Position numbers and translations under genes: made by a program. From Stomorhina lunata (lineage: Eukaryota > Arthropoda > Insecta > Diptera > Rhiniidae): a DNA stretch of 64,000 nucleotides. The DNA is taken from NCBI GenBank assembly GCA_933228675.1, contig OW121743.1, positions 93,373,998 to 93,437,997 on the forward strand, in the 5' to 3' direction. Position 1 is the stretch's first letter; the number at the start of each line of letters is the position of its first letter. Positions 46,441 through 58,400 of this stretch are shown in pieces. The notes beneath the pieces are model-generated. The model was given only the letters and a program-made list of their open reading frames with translations. It was not told the origin of the DNA and did no database searches.

Positions 46441-47650
46441 TTTATATCAAAAATTTTTCTATAGAAAAATATTTTTATCAAAAATTTTTCTATAGAAAAA
46501 TATTTTTATCAAAAATTTTTCTATAGAAAAGTATTTTTATCAAAAATTTTTCTATAGAAAAATATTTTTATCAAAAATTTTTCTATAGAAAAATATTTTT
46601 ATCAAAAACTTTTCTATAGAAAAATATTTTTATCAAAAATTTTTCCATAGGAAAATATTTTTATCAAAAATTTTTCCATAGGAAAATATTTTTATCAAAA
46701 ATTTTTCTATAAAAAAATATTTTTTTCAAAAATTTTTCTATAGAAAAATGTTTTTATCGAAAAATTTTCTATAAAAAATATTTTTATCAAAAATTTTTCG
46801 ATAGAAAAATATTTTTATCAAAAATTTTTCTATAAAAAAATTTTTTCATCAAAAATGTTTCTATAGAAAAATATTTTTATCGAAAAATTTTCTATAGAAA
46901 AATATTTTTATCGAAAATTTTTCTATAGAAAAATATTTTTATTGAAAATTTTTCTATAGAAAAATATTTTTATCGAAAATTTTTCCATAGAAAAATATTT
47001 TTATCGAAAATTTTTCCATAGAAAAATATTTTTATCGAAAATTTTTCTATAGAAAAATATTTTTGTCGAAAATTTTTCTATAGAAAAATATTTTTATCAA
47101 AAATTTTTCTATAGAAAAATATTTTTATCGAAAATTTTTCTATAGAAAAATATTTGTATCAAAAATTTTTCCATAGAAAAAATTTTTATCAAAAATTTTT
47201 CTATAGAAAAATATTTTTATCAAAAATTTTTCTATAGAAAAATATTTTTATCAAAAATTTTTCTATAGAAAAATATTTTTATCAAAAATTTTTCTATAGA
47301 AAAATATTTTTATCAAAAATTTTTCTATAGAAAAGTATTTTTATCAAAAATTTTTCTATAGAAAAATATTTTTATCGAAAAATTTTCTATAGAAAAATAT
47401 TTTTATCAAAAATTTTTCTATAGAAAAATATTTTTATCAAAAAATTTTCGAAAGAAAGATATTTTTATCAAAAAATTTTCTATAGAAAAATATTTTTATC
47501 AAAAAATTTTCTATAGAAAAATATTTTTATCAAAAATTTTTCTATAGAAAAATATTTTTATCAAAAATTTTTCTATAGAAAAATATTTTTATGCAAAATT
47601 TTTCTATAGAAAAATATTTTTATGAAAAATTTTTTTATGAAAAATTTTTC
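46441..47650. repeat. 31 bp array, AAAAATATTTTTATC variant
   Basis: About 38 units, continuous with the previous array but with a 31 bp period (CAAAAATTTT recurs at 47221 and 47252). One extra base is present in the A/T tract, and the unit ends TATTTTTAT. The long ORFs stop here, as expected when the period is not a multiple of three. Confidence 0.93.
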
Positions 47651-47675
47651 TATAGAAAAACTTAAAGAAAACATA

Positions 47676-47760
47676 TTATTATTGTTGGTCCATGTTTGAC
47701 CTTATTAGTGAATGGTATCACATAGTCGGCTTGACCGACTATAGCTTTTTTTACTTGTTT
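47676..47760 (+). mobile_element. Remnant of the GAAGGGTATC repeat family
   Basis: TGTTTGACCTTATTAG, GTGAATGGTATCACATAGTC and a perfect hairpin ATAGTCGG-cttga-CCGACTAT, then CTTGTTTT. It matches the right end of the element at 18901-19654 after an internal deletion, and directly abuts the array. Confidence 0.65.
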
Positions 47761-48489
47761 TTTTAAAGTTTAAGCTATGTTACCTATGTAACATAAGTTA
47801 TATCTAGTATCTTGTGCATTAACAATTAATTACAAATTTTACATAATAACGTACAATTAAATTGTCATCACCAGATAAACTCGTATAGAAATAAATGCAT
47901 TCGAAATTAATGACTTAATAAAATGCTAATCGCTGTCGTCGTCGTTACTGAGTACTTTATCATCAATTTGAAACTTTCTTTGCAAATTATCGAGACTAAA
48001 CAACAGACACATTAAATAAATTACAAAATATTCATTGTCAATCAATTAATTTTAATTACAGAATTAATGGTAAACAACAAAAGCTACATAATCTTATAAA
48101 TTCGTATATTTCGACTAAAACACATTCACTTCATTATACCCTACATCATCATAGGTGGGAATTTATTGTATATTGATTTTATGCTAAGATTTGTAAAGCA
48201 TTTGTCTGATTGTATTCTTAATAAAATCACTACTAATCGATGGATTTTGGTAATTTAAGACTTATTATTATTATTATTATTTAAATATTTAAAGTTTTTC
48301 GATCGCTAAGTAACGTTGGTAAGTTTTTCCATTTTCGTTTTTTTATGAATTTAAAAAAATAAATATTTTCTATTATGAAAAAATTTAACAAAAAGGAATT
48401 TTTTTACTGTGATACCAATAACTCCAAAACCGTTGATAACACAAAAATATTTTGTTAGCACGATTTAAGGACAATTTTATTCTGAATCC
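47761..48489. other. AT-rich spacer
   Basis: No gene. A remnant of the ATACCCTTCACC-type repeat end lies at about 48135 (TTATACCCTACATCATCATAG). Confidence 0.4.
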
Positions 48490-48780
48490 ACTAGAAAATT
48501 TTTTTGTCACAAATTTTTCAAAAAAATTTTCTATAGAAAATTTTTTTGCCAAAAATTTTTCTATTGAAAACTTTTTGACAAAAAAAATTTTATGTAGAAA
48601 AATTTTGGACAAAAAAATTTTCTATAGAATTTTTTTTTTCAACAATTTTTCTATAAAAAATTTTTTCATCAACAACAATTTTTCAATAGAAGATTCGAAA
48701 ATTTTTTGTTATAAAAATATTTTTATCGAAAAATTTTCTCTAAAATATAATTTTTATTGAAAAAATTTCCAAAGAAAATT
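48490..48780. repeat. Short degenerate TATAGAAAA array
   Basis: About nine diverged units, leading without a gap into the sequence block shared with 60840-61165. Confidence 0.8.
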
Positions 48781-48975
48781 ATTTTTTTGAAAAAATATAT
48801 ATACAAAATTGTTTAATATTTACAAAATTATTTCCAATGTTTACAAAAATAATAGTGTCGTCGCAACAATGTTTGAGATTATAATTCTTTGTTCTCTCGA
48901 TTCCAACTGAATCACGAGTTTTATTAATGATCGTGGTATTTACGAAAATTAAAAAAATTCATCGGCTACTGGTGG
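48781..48975 (+). repeat. Dispersed block shared with 60840-61165
   Basis: TTACAAAATTATTTCCAATG, TTTGTTCTCTCGA, CCAACTGAATCACGAG, GATCGTG.TATTTACGAAAAT and TTCATCGGCTACTGGTGG recur in the same order at 60880-61165. Both copies follow a degenerate TATAG array. Confidence 0.75.
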
Positions 48976-50117
48976 TATGGGCTGCCTACTCTTGATGACG
49001 ACACAATTTCCCAAATATATTTAGTTTTGAAGAAAAACTTTTTAGTTTGTTCTAGATTCATACTTAACCTAAATGGTGTAGGGTATCATATCGCCAGGCC
49101 GAATACATGTTTTATAACATTTTTCTATATACTACTCATACCAATACATTTACTAGATACAAAATTTATTCTAGAAAATGCAATAAGCACAATTTAAAAG
49201 TGAAATTTATAGTCATGTTGTGCCATTGAACTTGAACTCTGTCGGGAATGATGCTGAAAATGAGAACATTAAATCGATTTGTCGGTTTTTGTTTCATTGC
49301 AGCAAAATTACTAAATATTTCCGTACAAATTGTTGCATTTTATCATTCTTGCTTTGTTTTTTTCTTTCTTTTTAAGTGATTTATTATAAAAAACGTTAAA
49401 AAAAAATAAACTAATATTTCAAGATATTATTAATCATTTTCATGCCTCTTAAATTCCCATGAAGTCGGGGGATTTTTTTGTAGCATTAAATTGTATTTAA
49501 TTTTGTTTTTTTTGTTTCTATTGAGTAGAATTTCAAAAGTAAAAAGAATAAAAAATGTAATTAATTAATTTGCAATTATATGCAATAAATTTCAATGGAA
49601 TTTTGCGATTATATTTTTTTCTTATTTGATACGTCTACAAATAATGAAGCAGAATTCATGTTAAATTTTATAAAAATTACATAATAGAATATTTTTCTAT
49701 AATTTTTTTTTTATAAAAAATTTGTTGTAAATTAAAAACAAACTTATTTAAATTTGATTAAAAAAAAAAAATTGAATAAAAGTTGATAGTAAATTTCTTT
49801 AAAAAACAATGGATTCAAATAAAAGTTTTTCTGTAGAAAATATTTCATACAAAATTTTTTAGTAAAAATTTTGTAAAAATATATTTTCTAAAAAAAAAAA
49901 AATATTTGGTAATAATTTTAATATAAAAATTACTCTTTAACATTTTTTTTCTAACAAAATTATATGTTAAAAAATTTCATAGATAATTGTGCTAAATACA
50001 TTTTTATAAGAAATTTTATAGTAGAATTTATTCGAAAAAAGATTTGTTATAGAAATTTTGTTTGATAAAATTTTGATAACAATTTTTTTAAAAAAATATT
50101 TTTATAATATTACTAAA
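48976..50117. other. AT-rich spacer
   Basis: No gene recognised. A fragment at 49060-49110 (GGTGTAGGGTATCATATCG) belongs to the GAAGGGTATC family. Confidence 0.4.
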
Positions 50118-51482
50118 TGTACCCAGCGTGCGTTGCTGCTCCGCTAACTAAAATAAGTTGGAAGGAATTATATTGCACAAATATCTAATTAATTTTTAAT
50201 CATGTTATTGATTTTGTCCGATCAACACGTAATCAAATGCATAGTTTATGATTCAATCTGTTCTATGGCGCCATGTGGAGAAAAACAGTCTCACTTACTT
50301 AGAAACCTTCGACGGCTCATGCACAACAACTTTTCTAAAGGTCATTACATAATTAAATGATAGTTTACGATTCTATTAATTTTTAACCATTTTCGGTGGC
50401 ACCATCTATCGCGAATTAATCGCACCAACTTCATCGACTCATGCGCAACAACTTTGTTAGCATTATCAAATGAACAGTTTACGATTTAATTAATTTTAAG
50501 TAATTTTCAGTGACGCCACCTTGGTCATATTAACTTCGAAACCTTCGTCGCAATCACTTTGCTAAAAATCATAGCATGATCATTAATTAATTTTGAGTCA
50601 TTTTCTCTCGGAAATTGGTCATACCAACTTAGAAACCTTTGTCGGCTAATGCTCAACAACTTTGCTAAAGATCATAGAATGATCAAATGCACATTTACGA
50701 TTTAATTAAATTTAAGCTACCTTTCGGGACTTGGTCATACCAACTTAGTAATGTTCGTCGGCCCATGTGTAACAACTTTTAACATGATCAAATGTATAGT
50801 TTACTATTCTACCCAGTAAAAAATATATGGATTAATCCATAATCGAGCAACAAAGGAGTAATGACTTGTTCATCCATTTGGAGTAATAAGCGAGCTATCG
50901 AAACTTTTTATTTTGTTTTGTTGCTTATGCCTCGCTTAATACTCCAAATGGATCAACAAGGGATGCATCAGTTAGTTTTTTTTTTTTTTTTCTTTGACAT
51001 AACAAAAAATATTTTGCTCAATAAACAAATAGAAATTTGTTTACTTTTTTGTTTCGGTAATTGGTGAATTTTTAATTACATGCTTTAAATAATATATTAC
51101 GCGTTGTCTTTTCTTTAATTTTCTTGCAGAAGCACTTAAAGGCACGTTTCCAATATAAATAAAAAAAAAATATTTTCTTATTTTTCTAAAAAAATAAACA
51201 AATTTGTATTTTATATGAATGTTTCCCTTTATGCTCCTTTGGGAGACAAAAACGATTACTCCCTTTGTCGTCGGTTTCCAGACTAAAGGGAGTACTCCAT
51301 AAGGAGCTTAAAAGGAGTACTCGTGTCTGCGGACATGCTGTGTTAAAAATCCTATGAGTTTCGGAGTTTTATGGAGTAATCCATCACTCGCAAAGGAGCC
51401 CAAGAGTACTCTTTGGATGATCCTATTTTTTACTGGGTATAAAGGACACACAGCCATACAAACATTATTTTTTATAGATATA
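50118..51482 (+). mobile_element. ~131 bp-unit repeat element, interrupted by a MITE
   Basis: The head is ACCCAGCGTGCGTTGCTGC. About five imperfect units follow, carrying TTACGATTTAATTAATTTT, GGCGCCATCT-like, ACCAACTTAGAAACC, GTCGGCTCATGC and CAACAACTTT. It ends in AAAGGACACACAGCCATACA and ATTTTTTATAGAT after the interruption at 50812-51437. No coding capacity. Confidence 0.7.
50812..51437. mobile_element. 626 bp TA-flanked MITE
   Basis: Terminal inverted repeats are CCCAGTAAAAAATA at 50812 and TATTTTTTACTGGG ending at 51437, 14 bp perfect, flanked by TA on both sides (50810-50811 and 51438-51439). Removing it restores the host repeat (TACTATTC-TA-TAAAGGACA compared with AGTTC-TA-TAAGGGACA at 25142). 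An internal inverted repeat with 23 bp arms lies at 50872-50894 and 50931-50953. The TA duplication indicates Tc1/mariner-type mobilisation. No transposase. Confidence 0.88.
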
Positions 51483-51930
51483 CAATAGATTATAGATATT
51501 TTAGATAGATTTTTCCATAAAAATTATTTTTGCGAAATTTTCGAAAAAATATTTTTGAAAGCATTTTAGAACATCGACATAACATTTTTGTACCAAATAC
51601 GTGTATATCATTTTCATTTTGTCTATTTTGTTTTCCTTTATTGAACCCGGCAAAAATCTATGAACTGACTATGTTTTACATACTGCTGGAATTTTAAATG
51701 TACTTTAAAAATAATTAACTTTTAATTTTACTAAAAAACAGATTTATAAGATTTATAAATAATAAAATTGTTTCATTAAACCCTTTCCTTTTTCAATTGA
51801 TTAGTTCTCTATTAATTTTGTTTTGTTTTTTTTTTTTGCTCTTCCCCATTAAACACACTCTCAATCTCTCCCCACAACGAAATTTTTTACTTCCTCTATC
51901 ATCTTTTCTCGCTCTTCTTCTTTTCATTTT
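51483..51930. other. Spacer before a candidate promoter
   Basis: AT-rich, becoming CT-rich (CTCTCAATCTCTCCCC, CTCGCTCTTC) from about 51840, as is common just upstream of fly promoters. Confidence 0.4.
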
Positions 51931-51931
51931 C

Positions 51932-52344
51932 AGTTTAATTCGAGTTTTGGCGTCGTTCGGTTACTTTTTGTTAAAAAATCATTAAAATTGGTTATATTTA
52001 AGTGTGTTTTATTAGTTTTTGTTATAAAAAGTGATATTGTTATAAATAAAATGTTCCTTAAGAGTTCTACTAAAGTTAATTGTTAATAATTTATGTATAA
52101 TTGTTGTAAAATCAAAAGTAAAAGTGATTTAGTATGAAATTTGCATAAAATGCCGGTCGGCCATTTGTTTGTTGTTGTTTTCTTTTACTACGATTTGTTC
52201 GCGCTGTTGTTGTTATTGTTTATGTTAAAGTCTATTGCTGTTGTTGTAAATATTAGTGTAAACAAATTATGGAAAAAGAATCAACAAGTGATTTAATTTT
52301 CTTTATTTCTCAGCTGTTTTTTTGTTTGAAAAGTCAAGAAAAAG
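51932..52344 (+). promoter_or_regulatory. Candidate Inr+DPE promoter and first exon
   Basis: TCAGTTT at 51931-51937 fits the fly initiator. Taking its A as +1, positions +28 to +33 read GGTTAC, matching the downstream promoter element RGWYV at all five positions. The next 410 bases have GTTGTTGTT-rich 5' UTR character and end at a good donor, AAAG/GTAAGA (52344/52345). An ATG at 52269 (MEKESTSDLIFF) is open to the donor in phase 1, so the exon may be coding or may only carry upstream ORFs. The rest of the gene is not recognised in the window and may lie to the right. Confidence 0.4.
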
Positions 52345-52438
52345 GTAAGAAATTCGATTTTAATTAATTTGCGTAGTAGTTCCTAAAAACTTTTATAAGA
52401 TCTCATTTAACTAGTTAACTAAGAATTAAAAAAAAAGT

Positions 52439-52521
52439 TGTAAGGCTGTGGGTATACATGACCTTAGCAGTGAAGGGTATCAAAAAGCCGTTCATGACCG
52501 ATTTTAGCAATTTCTTACTTG
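52439..52521 (+). mobile_element. Remnant of the GAAGGGTATC repeat family
   Basis: GCAGTGAAGGGTATC, CCGTTCATGACCGATTTT and TTTCTTACTTGTTT match the right end of the 18901-19654 element. It lies about 50 bp before the LINE fragment. Confidence 0.6.
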
Positions 52522-52570
52522 TTTAATTTAAAATGTTTAATATGAAATTTAACTTTAAAATAAACATATA

Positions 52571-53966
52571 GGCATTTCCTGGGGTCCTGAAAGTACGTTA
52601 GGTTGCTAATGTTACGCCAATCCCTAAAAAGGGTGAGGCTAACAACCCTGAAAATTACCGCCCAATTGCAATTTGTTCTGCACTCTCCAAAGTTTTGGAG
52701 AGTATGGTAAACCACCATCTTGTTAAATATCTAGAGTCTAACAACCTACTAAGCGACCGCCAGTATGGGTTCCGTAGGGGACGCTCTACGGGAGATCTGC
52801 TAGCCTTCCTATCAGAAAAATGGTGTCAATCAATACACCGTTTTGGCGAAAGTAAAGTTGTGGCTCTAGATATTTCCAAGGCGTTTGATAGAGTGTGGCA
52901 CGGAGCACTTCTATCAAAACTTATTGTCTTTGGTGTCGGTAATAACTTCTCTCGGTTTATATCGAGCTTCCTCAGAGATCGCACTATACGAGTTGTTATA
53001 GATGGGTTCTCCTCAAACGAGTTCAAGATTAATTCAGGGGTACCGCAAGGTTCTGTTCTTTCTCCTACTCTATTTCTTATCTTTATAAATGACCTTCTAC
53101 GTCAAACTTCCAATCCTATCTACTCTTTTGCAGATGATAGTAACATTTGCCATTCATATTCATTCAATCGTAGGCCTAGCCTCCTTGAGGTTGACACTAT
53201 GAGACAAAACATGAATGAATCATTAAACCGCGATTTAGAAACAATTTCAGAATGGGGCCATGCGAATAGAGTTAATTTTAATGCGCGGAAAACTCAATGT
53301 TGTATGCTTACGCATAAACGCACGGCAAATCATGTTACTTCATCTGTATTAATGGGTGGTGTACATATTGAGGAATCAGATGCTCTTGATGTTCTAGGCA
53401 TGAGAATACAATGTGATGTGCGTTGGACAAAGCATATCTTTCAAGTGTCGAAAGAAGCATTCAAGTGCCTCGGTTTTCTAAAACGGTGTAAGAGATACTT
53501 CACTTCTTCTGATCTCCTTACTATTTACACCACCTACATCCGACCGAAAATGGAATACAACTCTCATGTATGGGCCGGTGCTTCAAAGTCTATTTTGGAG
53601 CTTCTCGACCGAGTGCAAGAGAGGGCGAAAGTGCTCATCGGTGACAGTAGGATATCCAACTCTATTGATTCACTGGAGCACCGTCGCAATGTGGGTTGTG
53701 TCTCACTGTTCTATCGTTACTACTTTGGAATGTGCTCTAACGAAATCAGGGAACGTCATTCTGCTAGAGCACATTCCTTTGTGGTCGATTGGCCGGTAGA
53801 CCGAACAACACACTACAGAGAAAATTCGTTCTTTAGTCGTACAGTTCGTATGTGGAATTCGCTTAACGCAGAAATTTTTCCTGCCAGTTGCAATATAGAT
53901 AAATTCAAATCAAATGTTCATAAACACTACTCCATCTATCCTCCTTGCCATAACCTATTTTCCTAG
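52571..53966 (+). pseudogene. Reverse transcriptase fragment, jockey/I-like
   Basis: The reading frame begins AFPGVLKVR, meets a TAG at 52599-52601, then continues open to the TAG at 53964. Reverse transcriptase motifs appear in order: VANVTPIPKKG, NYRPIAICS, YGFRRGRSTGD, LDISKAFDRVWH (first Asp), SGVPQGSVLSPTLF, FADDSN (the A-x-D-D catalytic box), then the thumb region (LGMRIQ) and a C-terminal region. The first half of the polyprotein is missing and one nonsense codon is present, so it is not functional. The catalytic residues are otherwise kept, suggesting a fairly recent copy. The clade (jockey or I group) is not resolved by eye. Confidence 0.88.
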
Positions 53967-54041
53967 TTCCAACACAATGCATTGCATAAGTAGGGTTCAT
54001 CCCCTGAGTGCTGGTCCTAAATTAAAAAAAAAAAAAAAATA
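52571..54041 (+). mobile_element. 5'-truncated non-LTR retrotransposon (LINE)
   Basis: Includes the reverse transcriptase fragment, a short 3' UTR (GGGTTCATCCCCTGAGTGC) and a terminal poly(A) of about 15 at 54027. The endonuclease and gag-like parts are absent, typical of 5' truncation during target-primed reverse transcription. Target-site duplications are not evident. Confidence 0.88.
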
Positions 54042-54561
54042 CGAATTATATTTGATACAATAATTGAAAAAATATGTAAAAACTAAACAACTGATATTTT
54101 CAAATGTTACGGATTTTCAGTATTTTTTTGTAGGTTGTTTTTAAACAAATGTATAAATATGTTAAAAATCAATTTTCATGTAAATTTAAATGAATATTCA
54201 TTTGAAAACAACATAACCGAAAATTTCATAAACAACATACAATCAGTTACTGTAATAATTTCCTGAGTGTTTTCATAATAATAGTTATAAACATGTCGAG
54301 TCCTTCGATTGAAATGATCACAAGCGACAGAAAAAATATTGATCGTAAGCGACAAAAATCTGAATTAATCAAAAAACAGAAATCGTCCAATGGGTAGTTT
54401 AAGTTTTAGACCAATTTTTCAAAACATGTCTATTTTTAGCGACCTCTACACTGCGCCAAAATTGAGCACCCTTGAATGTAAAACCTGTTGGTCCGTATAA
54501 TTTTCGCAAATATAAGCCTATCGAAAAAAATTTTATACATTCGAAAACTACTTAAAATAGA
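54042..54561. other. AT-rich spacer
   Basis: No gene or element recognised. Confidence 0.35.
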
Positions 54562-55432
54562 ACAAGTAAGAAAGTACTATAGTCGGTCAAGACCGACCAT
54601 ACGATACTCTTCACCACTAAGATCAAAGGTGTTCTTTTTCCTGTATAAAGACAAATATTTGCTAAATTTTGCCATCATACAAACATTTTCTCAAAACTTA
54701 TACATTTAAGAAGTTTCCGTCATTTGCAATTATATGAGAGCTAGGGTCAAATGTGGACCGATTATCTCGAAATTTGGCAAATTACAGTTACAAAAATTAT
54801 GTATGCAAAAAATAAACTTTAAATTCTCATTATCTTTAGATTTACGAGCGTTTCAGTGATTTTTGTCTCATTTAGTGCGTTTTTAACCCCTTGACGTATT
54901 TCCACGAGTCTGACTCGTGGTAAAATTTCTGTGCCTAATATGATTATAACGAGTCTGACTCGTTTTGCGACTGTTCTTAAGCATCAAAATTGGTTTATTT
55001 AATGCAAGTTGTATGCGAACTGTTGGAAGCGAACTTCGTTACGCTAATTGATACGTTAAGGGGCTAAAGAAGAGTTTGTATGGGAGCTGTGTGGACCGGT
55101 TTCAACGAAATTCCGTACAGTGATTTAAGTTTACATAAGCAGTATTTGTTTTATATTTCATGAACAAATATTTATATTTGACAAATGATCTGTGCCAAAT
55201 TTCATCAAATTATCTTTAGAATTGCGACCTGTAGTTTGATTACAAGGTTTACATGGGGGTCCAGCCAGCCATCCAGTCAGACGGACGGACATCGCTAAAT
55301 CGACTCAGAAAGTGATTCTAAGTCTATTGGTATACTAAAAGGTGGGTCTAAGACAAATATTTCTATGCGTTACATACATCAGCACAAACTTATAATACCC
55401 TTTCCACCTATGGTGGTGAAGGTATATATTAA
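54562..55432 (-). mobile_element. Interspersed repeat with ATACCCTTCACCAC ends, copy 2
   Basis: Reverse orientation relative to 18901-19654. It begins AACAAGTAAGAAAGTACTAT with the hairpin TAGTCGGTC-aa-GACCGACCA, and ends GTTACATACATCAGCACAAA then GGTGGTGAAGGTATA. It is about 120 bp longer than copy 1, mostly because of the TTAA MITE inside it. Confidence 0.78.
54887..55063. mobile_element. 177 bp TTAA-site MITE (piggyBac-like)
   Basis: Inverted ends are CCCCTTGACGTAT and ATACGTTAAGGGG (12 of 13 match). They are flanked by TTAA at 54883-54886 and CTAA (one change) at 55064-55067. Inside, the palindrome ACGAGTCTGACTCGT occurs twice (54906 and 54959). TTAA targeting is the hallmark of piggyBac-group elements. 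Confidence 0.8.
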
Positions 55433-58400
55433 TATATATAAATTTGGTAATAAATTCTTAATATTCAGTAATTTTTCTTTTAAAAATTCCCAATTCTGAT
55501 CTTTGACCCCGCGAAAAAAGGGTTGGGCTATATAGTCTGAGGAAAAATATTTACTATTACTTTTATATCGAATCGCTGGTATGGCGAAACGGTTGAAGAT
55601 ATCGACCTTATTTTTTTGGATAATATTCTCCAATTTGTTTGTTTTGTGATACCGGAAAGCAAATTTATTATTTGTAAAATTATTTGAACAAAATTTTCAA
55701 AAAATTAAAATATTATTTGAAACAACGCAGGCGCGCCCTGTGAAAAAAGTATAATTTTCTAAAAAAAAAAAATAATAAGTAAATTCTGTTATATTTTAAC
55801 AAAACTCGATTATTTAGTACTTACAGGCAGGCCTGCCAGATTTGCCAATTTATTGCCATTTTGACGATTTTTGACTTGAAAAATAGTAAATTATGCAGAT
55901 TTTTGCTGGAAAATTGCCGAGTTTAAAGATACTGTCGAAAACCAATTTAACTTCAAAGTTTTAACAGTTTTGTTTGACATATATGACAAACCAGAGGTTA
56001 AAAACCGATATAAGTTTTTAATAATTCCAAAACATTGGAATTTACAGAGTGAAATTTTTGGGCATGAAATAAAATTTTTAATTATAAAATTGTGCTATAT
56101 AAATATAAAGATTTTTTTGTATAAAAAAAATTTCCATAAAAGTTTTTAGTATAGAAAAAATTTTAACATAAGATTTTTTGTATAGAAGAATTTTTACTAT
56201 AATTTTTTAGGAAGGTTTTCTATATAATTTTTTTTTTAATTTTGTACTATAGAAACATTTTTAATGAACATTTCTTTAATATTCGGCTATATTTATTATA
56301 TGTTTTTTGATAATTCTTATTTTTTTTTGCAGATTTCTGAAAATTTACTGCCGATTTTTATGGAAAAATATGCCAATTTTTCACGAAAAATTTCAGCCCT
56401 ACTTACGGGCCATAGAATTGTAAATCATGTCATACTTTTTAATTTATTTATCCTTAAGTAAATTTTTTGGCTGCATATCCTTAGGCGTGCCGTCAAAGAC
56501 ACGATTTTTTTTGGGAAAAATTGGAATAACTCCGAAACTACATCATGAATTTTTAATGTTGGTGACTTTATAATAAAGCTATTTTAGTTCTCTTTTATAT
56601 TCCAATAAATCTGCTTAAACAATTTAATTCTAAGTGGTTAAAATTTCGACAACCGAAAATACTCCCATTTTTCCCCATACAAAAATGTTTAACATTTTGT
56701 GGGCGAATGCTTCACGTGTTCCCCTTATGCAATTTTGAAAAAAAAAAAAATTTGCACAGCATGTTTTTATGTTAAGTAGAATATTTTCCGCGGGGGGAGT
56801 TACGTTTTAATTTCGCACTTTCGTAAATTAAGGTGCACCCTAGTATACATATCTAAAATAGAATTTCCAATATCTTCAACATTATGTTCCTTATTATACG
56901 TAACTTACGCCTTCATTTCTTTGATTTAGTAGAAATCTTATTTGATTCAATACAAAATTTAATTTTCGCTTGATTCGTTCCATTAGTTGTGCCAATTTGT
57001 CAAATTTCTCGTTTTTTCTTACATAAAAAAGGTCATTGGTTTCAGGTTTGTTGACTTTTATTTAAAAAAAAAACTTTATCTTATTTAAACATATTAAACT
57101 TAAGCTTATTTTCTACTCTCTGGATATGAGAACGTAAATGTTTGATTTTAAATTTTCGAAATAAAAAGTATTGTCTGCTTAAATTTAGCTTTTACACTTT
57201 ATTAAACGTAATCAATAGCCTAAAATTAGTTATGCTTCATTTAAGTCCTTAATGAAATTCACTCAACTACTGAATTTCCTTAGTACGGATGGACAGAAGC
57301 ACAAAACTTAGGTTCCTACTTGAAGGAGGCATTCAATAAGACTTTGGCTGATATTAAAAAAAAAAAATAGGACGAAAATAAAGGAACCTAATAATGCACT
57401 CGAATAAACACAATTTGCAATAACATAACAAAAAATGTACAAATAAAACCATACATTTGTATGTAAGTGGTAAATTAGAAATAAGAATAAGTAAATATGT
57501 ATTGTATTATAGTCGGTCAAAGCCAACAATAACAGATAAATATGCTAAATTTTTACGTCATACAAACTATGTCTTCAAGAAATATTTTATTTTAGTTATT
57601 TCGGGTAAGTGGTCTTTTATGGTTGATAGGATCAAATATACAAGACTATTATTATCTTCAGACTTAGATGAGTTTTTCGATTTGAGACCCATTTAAGTAG
57701 TTTTGAAATTTACGTTGAAATAAGGACCAATTCCATTTAAAACTGATATACAATATCAGCTATATCGATTTTAGTATATACAAAAAATATTGCGGCTGTA
57801 AGTAGATGAAATTTTAATTCCATAAAAGTCAGAAATTATGAACCCATAAACCAAAGGTTTTTGCATTCATATCAACGTTAAATTGACGGTCAATAAATAT
57901 ATTTGGTGCTTTAAGCAATATTCCTTTATGTTACATACATAAGCACAATCTTCAAATAACTTCTAACCTATGAAGATATAAAGTTTAATAAATATTTGAT
58001 GATATACGCATTATTTTGGTTAAGTTTAACAAACGTTTATTTTCAACAGAATCGGATATATAAGGTAAAGTTTAATAAAAAATTTTTAAAATAGTACCTA
58101 TAGGGAAATCATGCAAAGTTGGTATCAAATTTAAAAAATGAATTTTTGTAGGAATTACTCTTATATTAATATTGACTTTATAAAAACAAATAATTTATTT
58201 TATAACCGATTATAAATTTAATCTTCATTTAAACACCTAATTTTACCGCCTTCCATCATAATCATGATTGTGCGTGTTTAGACGAAAATGGCTTGTAATA
58301 ACAATAAATATAAAGCGCTTAAATTGCCAAAAAATGTCAGCAGGTTGTCTCATAAAAAACGGCTTAAATGCTATTCTTAATTTTAAACATCTAATGATAC

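Noticed and set aside
44709..46526. ORFs up to 297 codons of [14 protein letters not shown] repeats
   Set aside because: Same array artefact; open on both strands with no start context or splice signals.
44655..47650. CRISPR-like array
   Set aside because: Units are contiguous with no unique spacers, and the DNA is eukaryotic.
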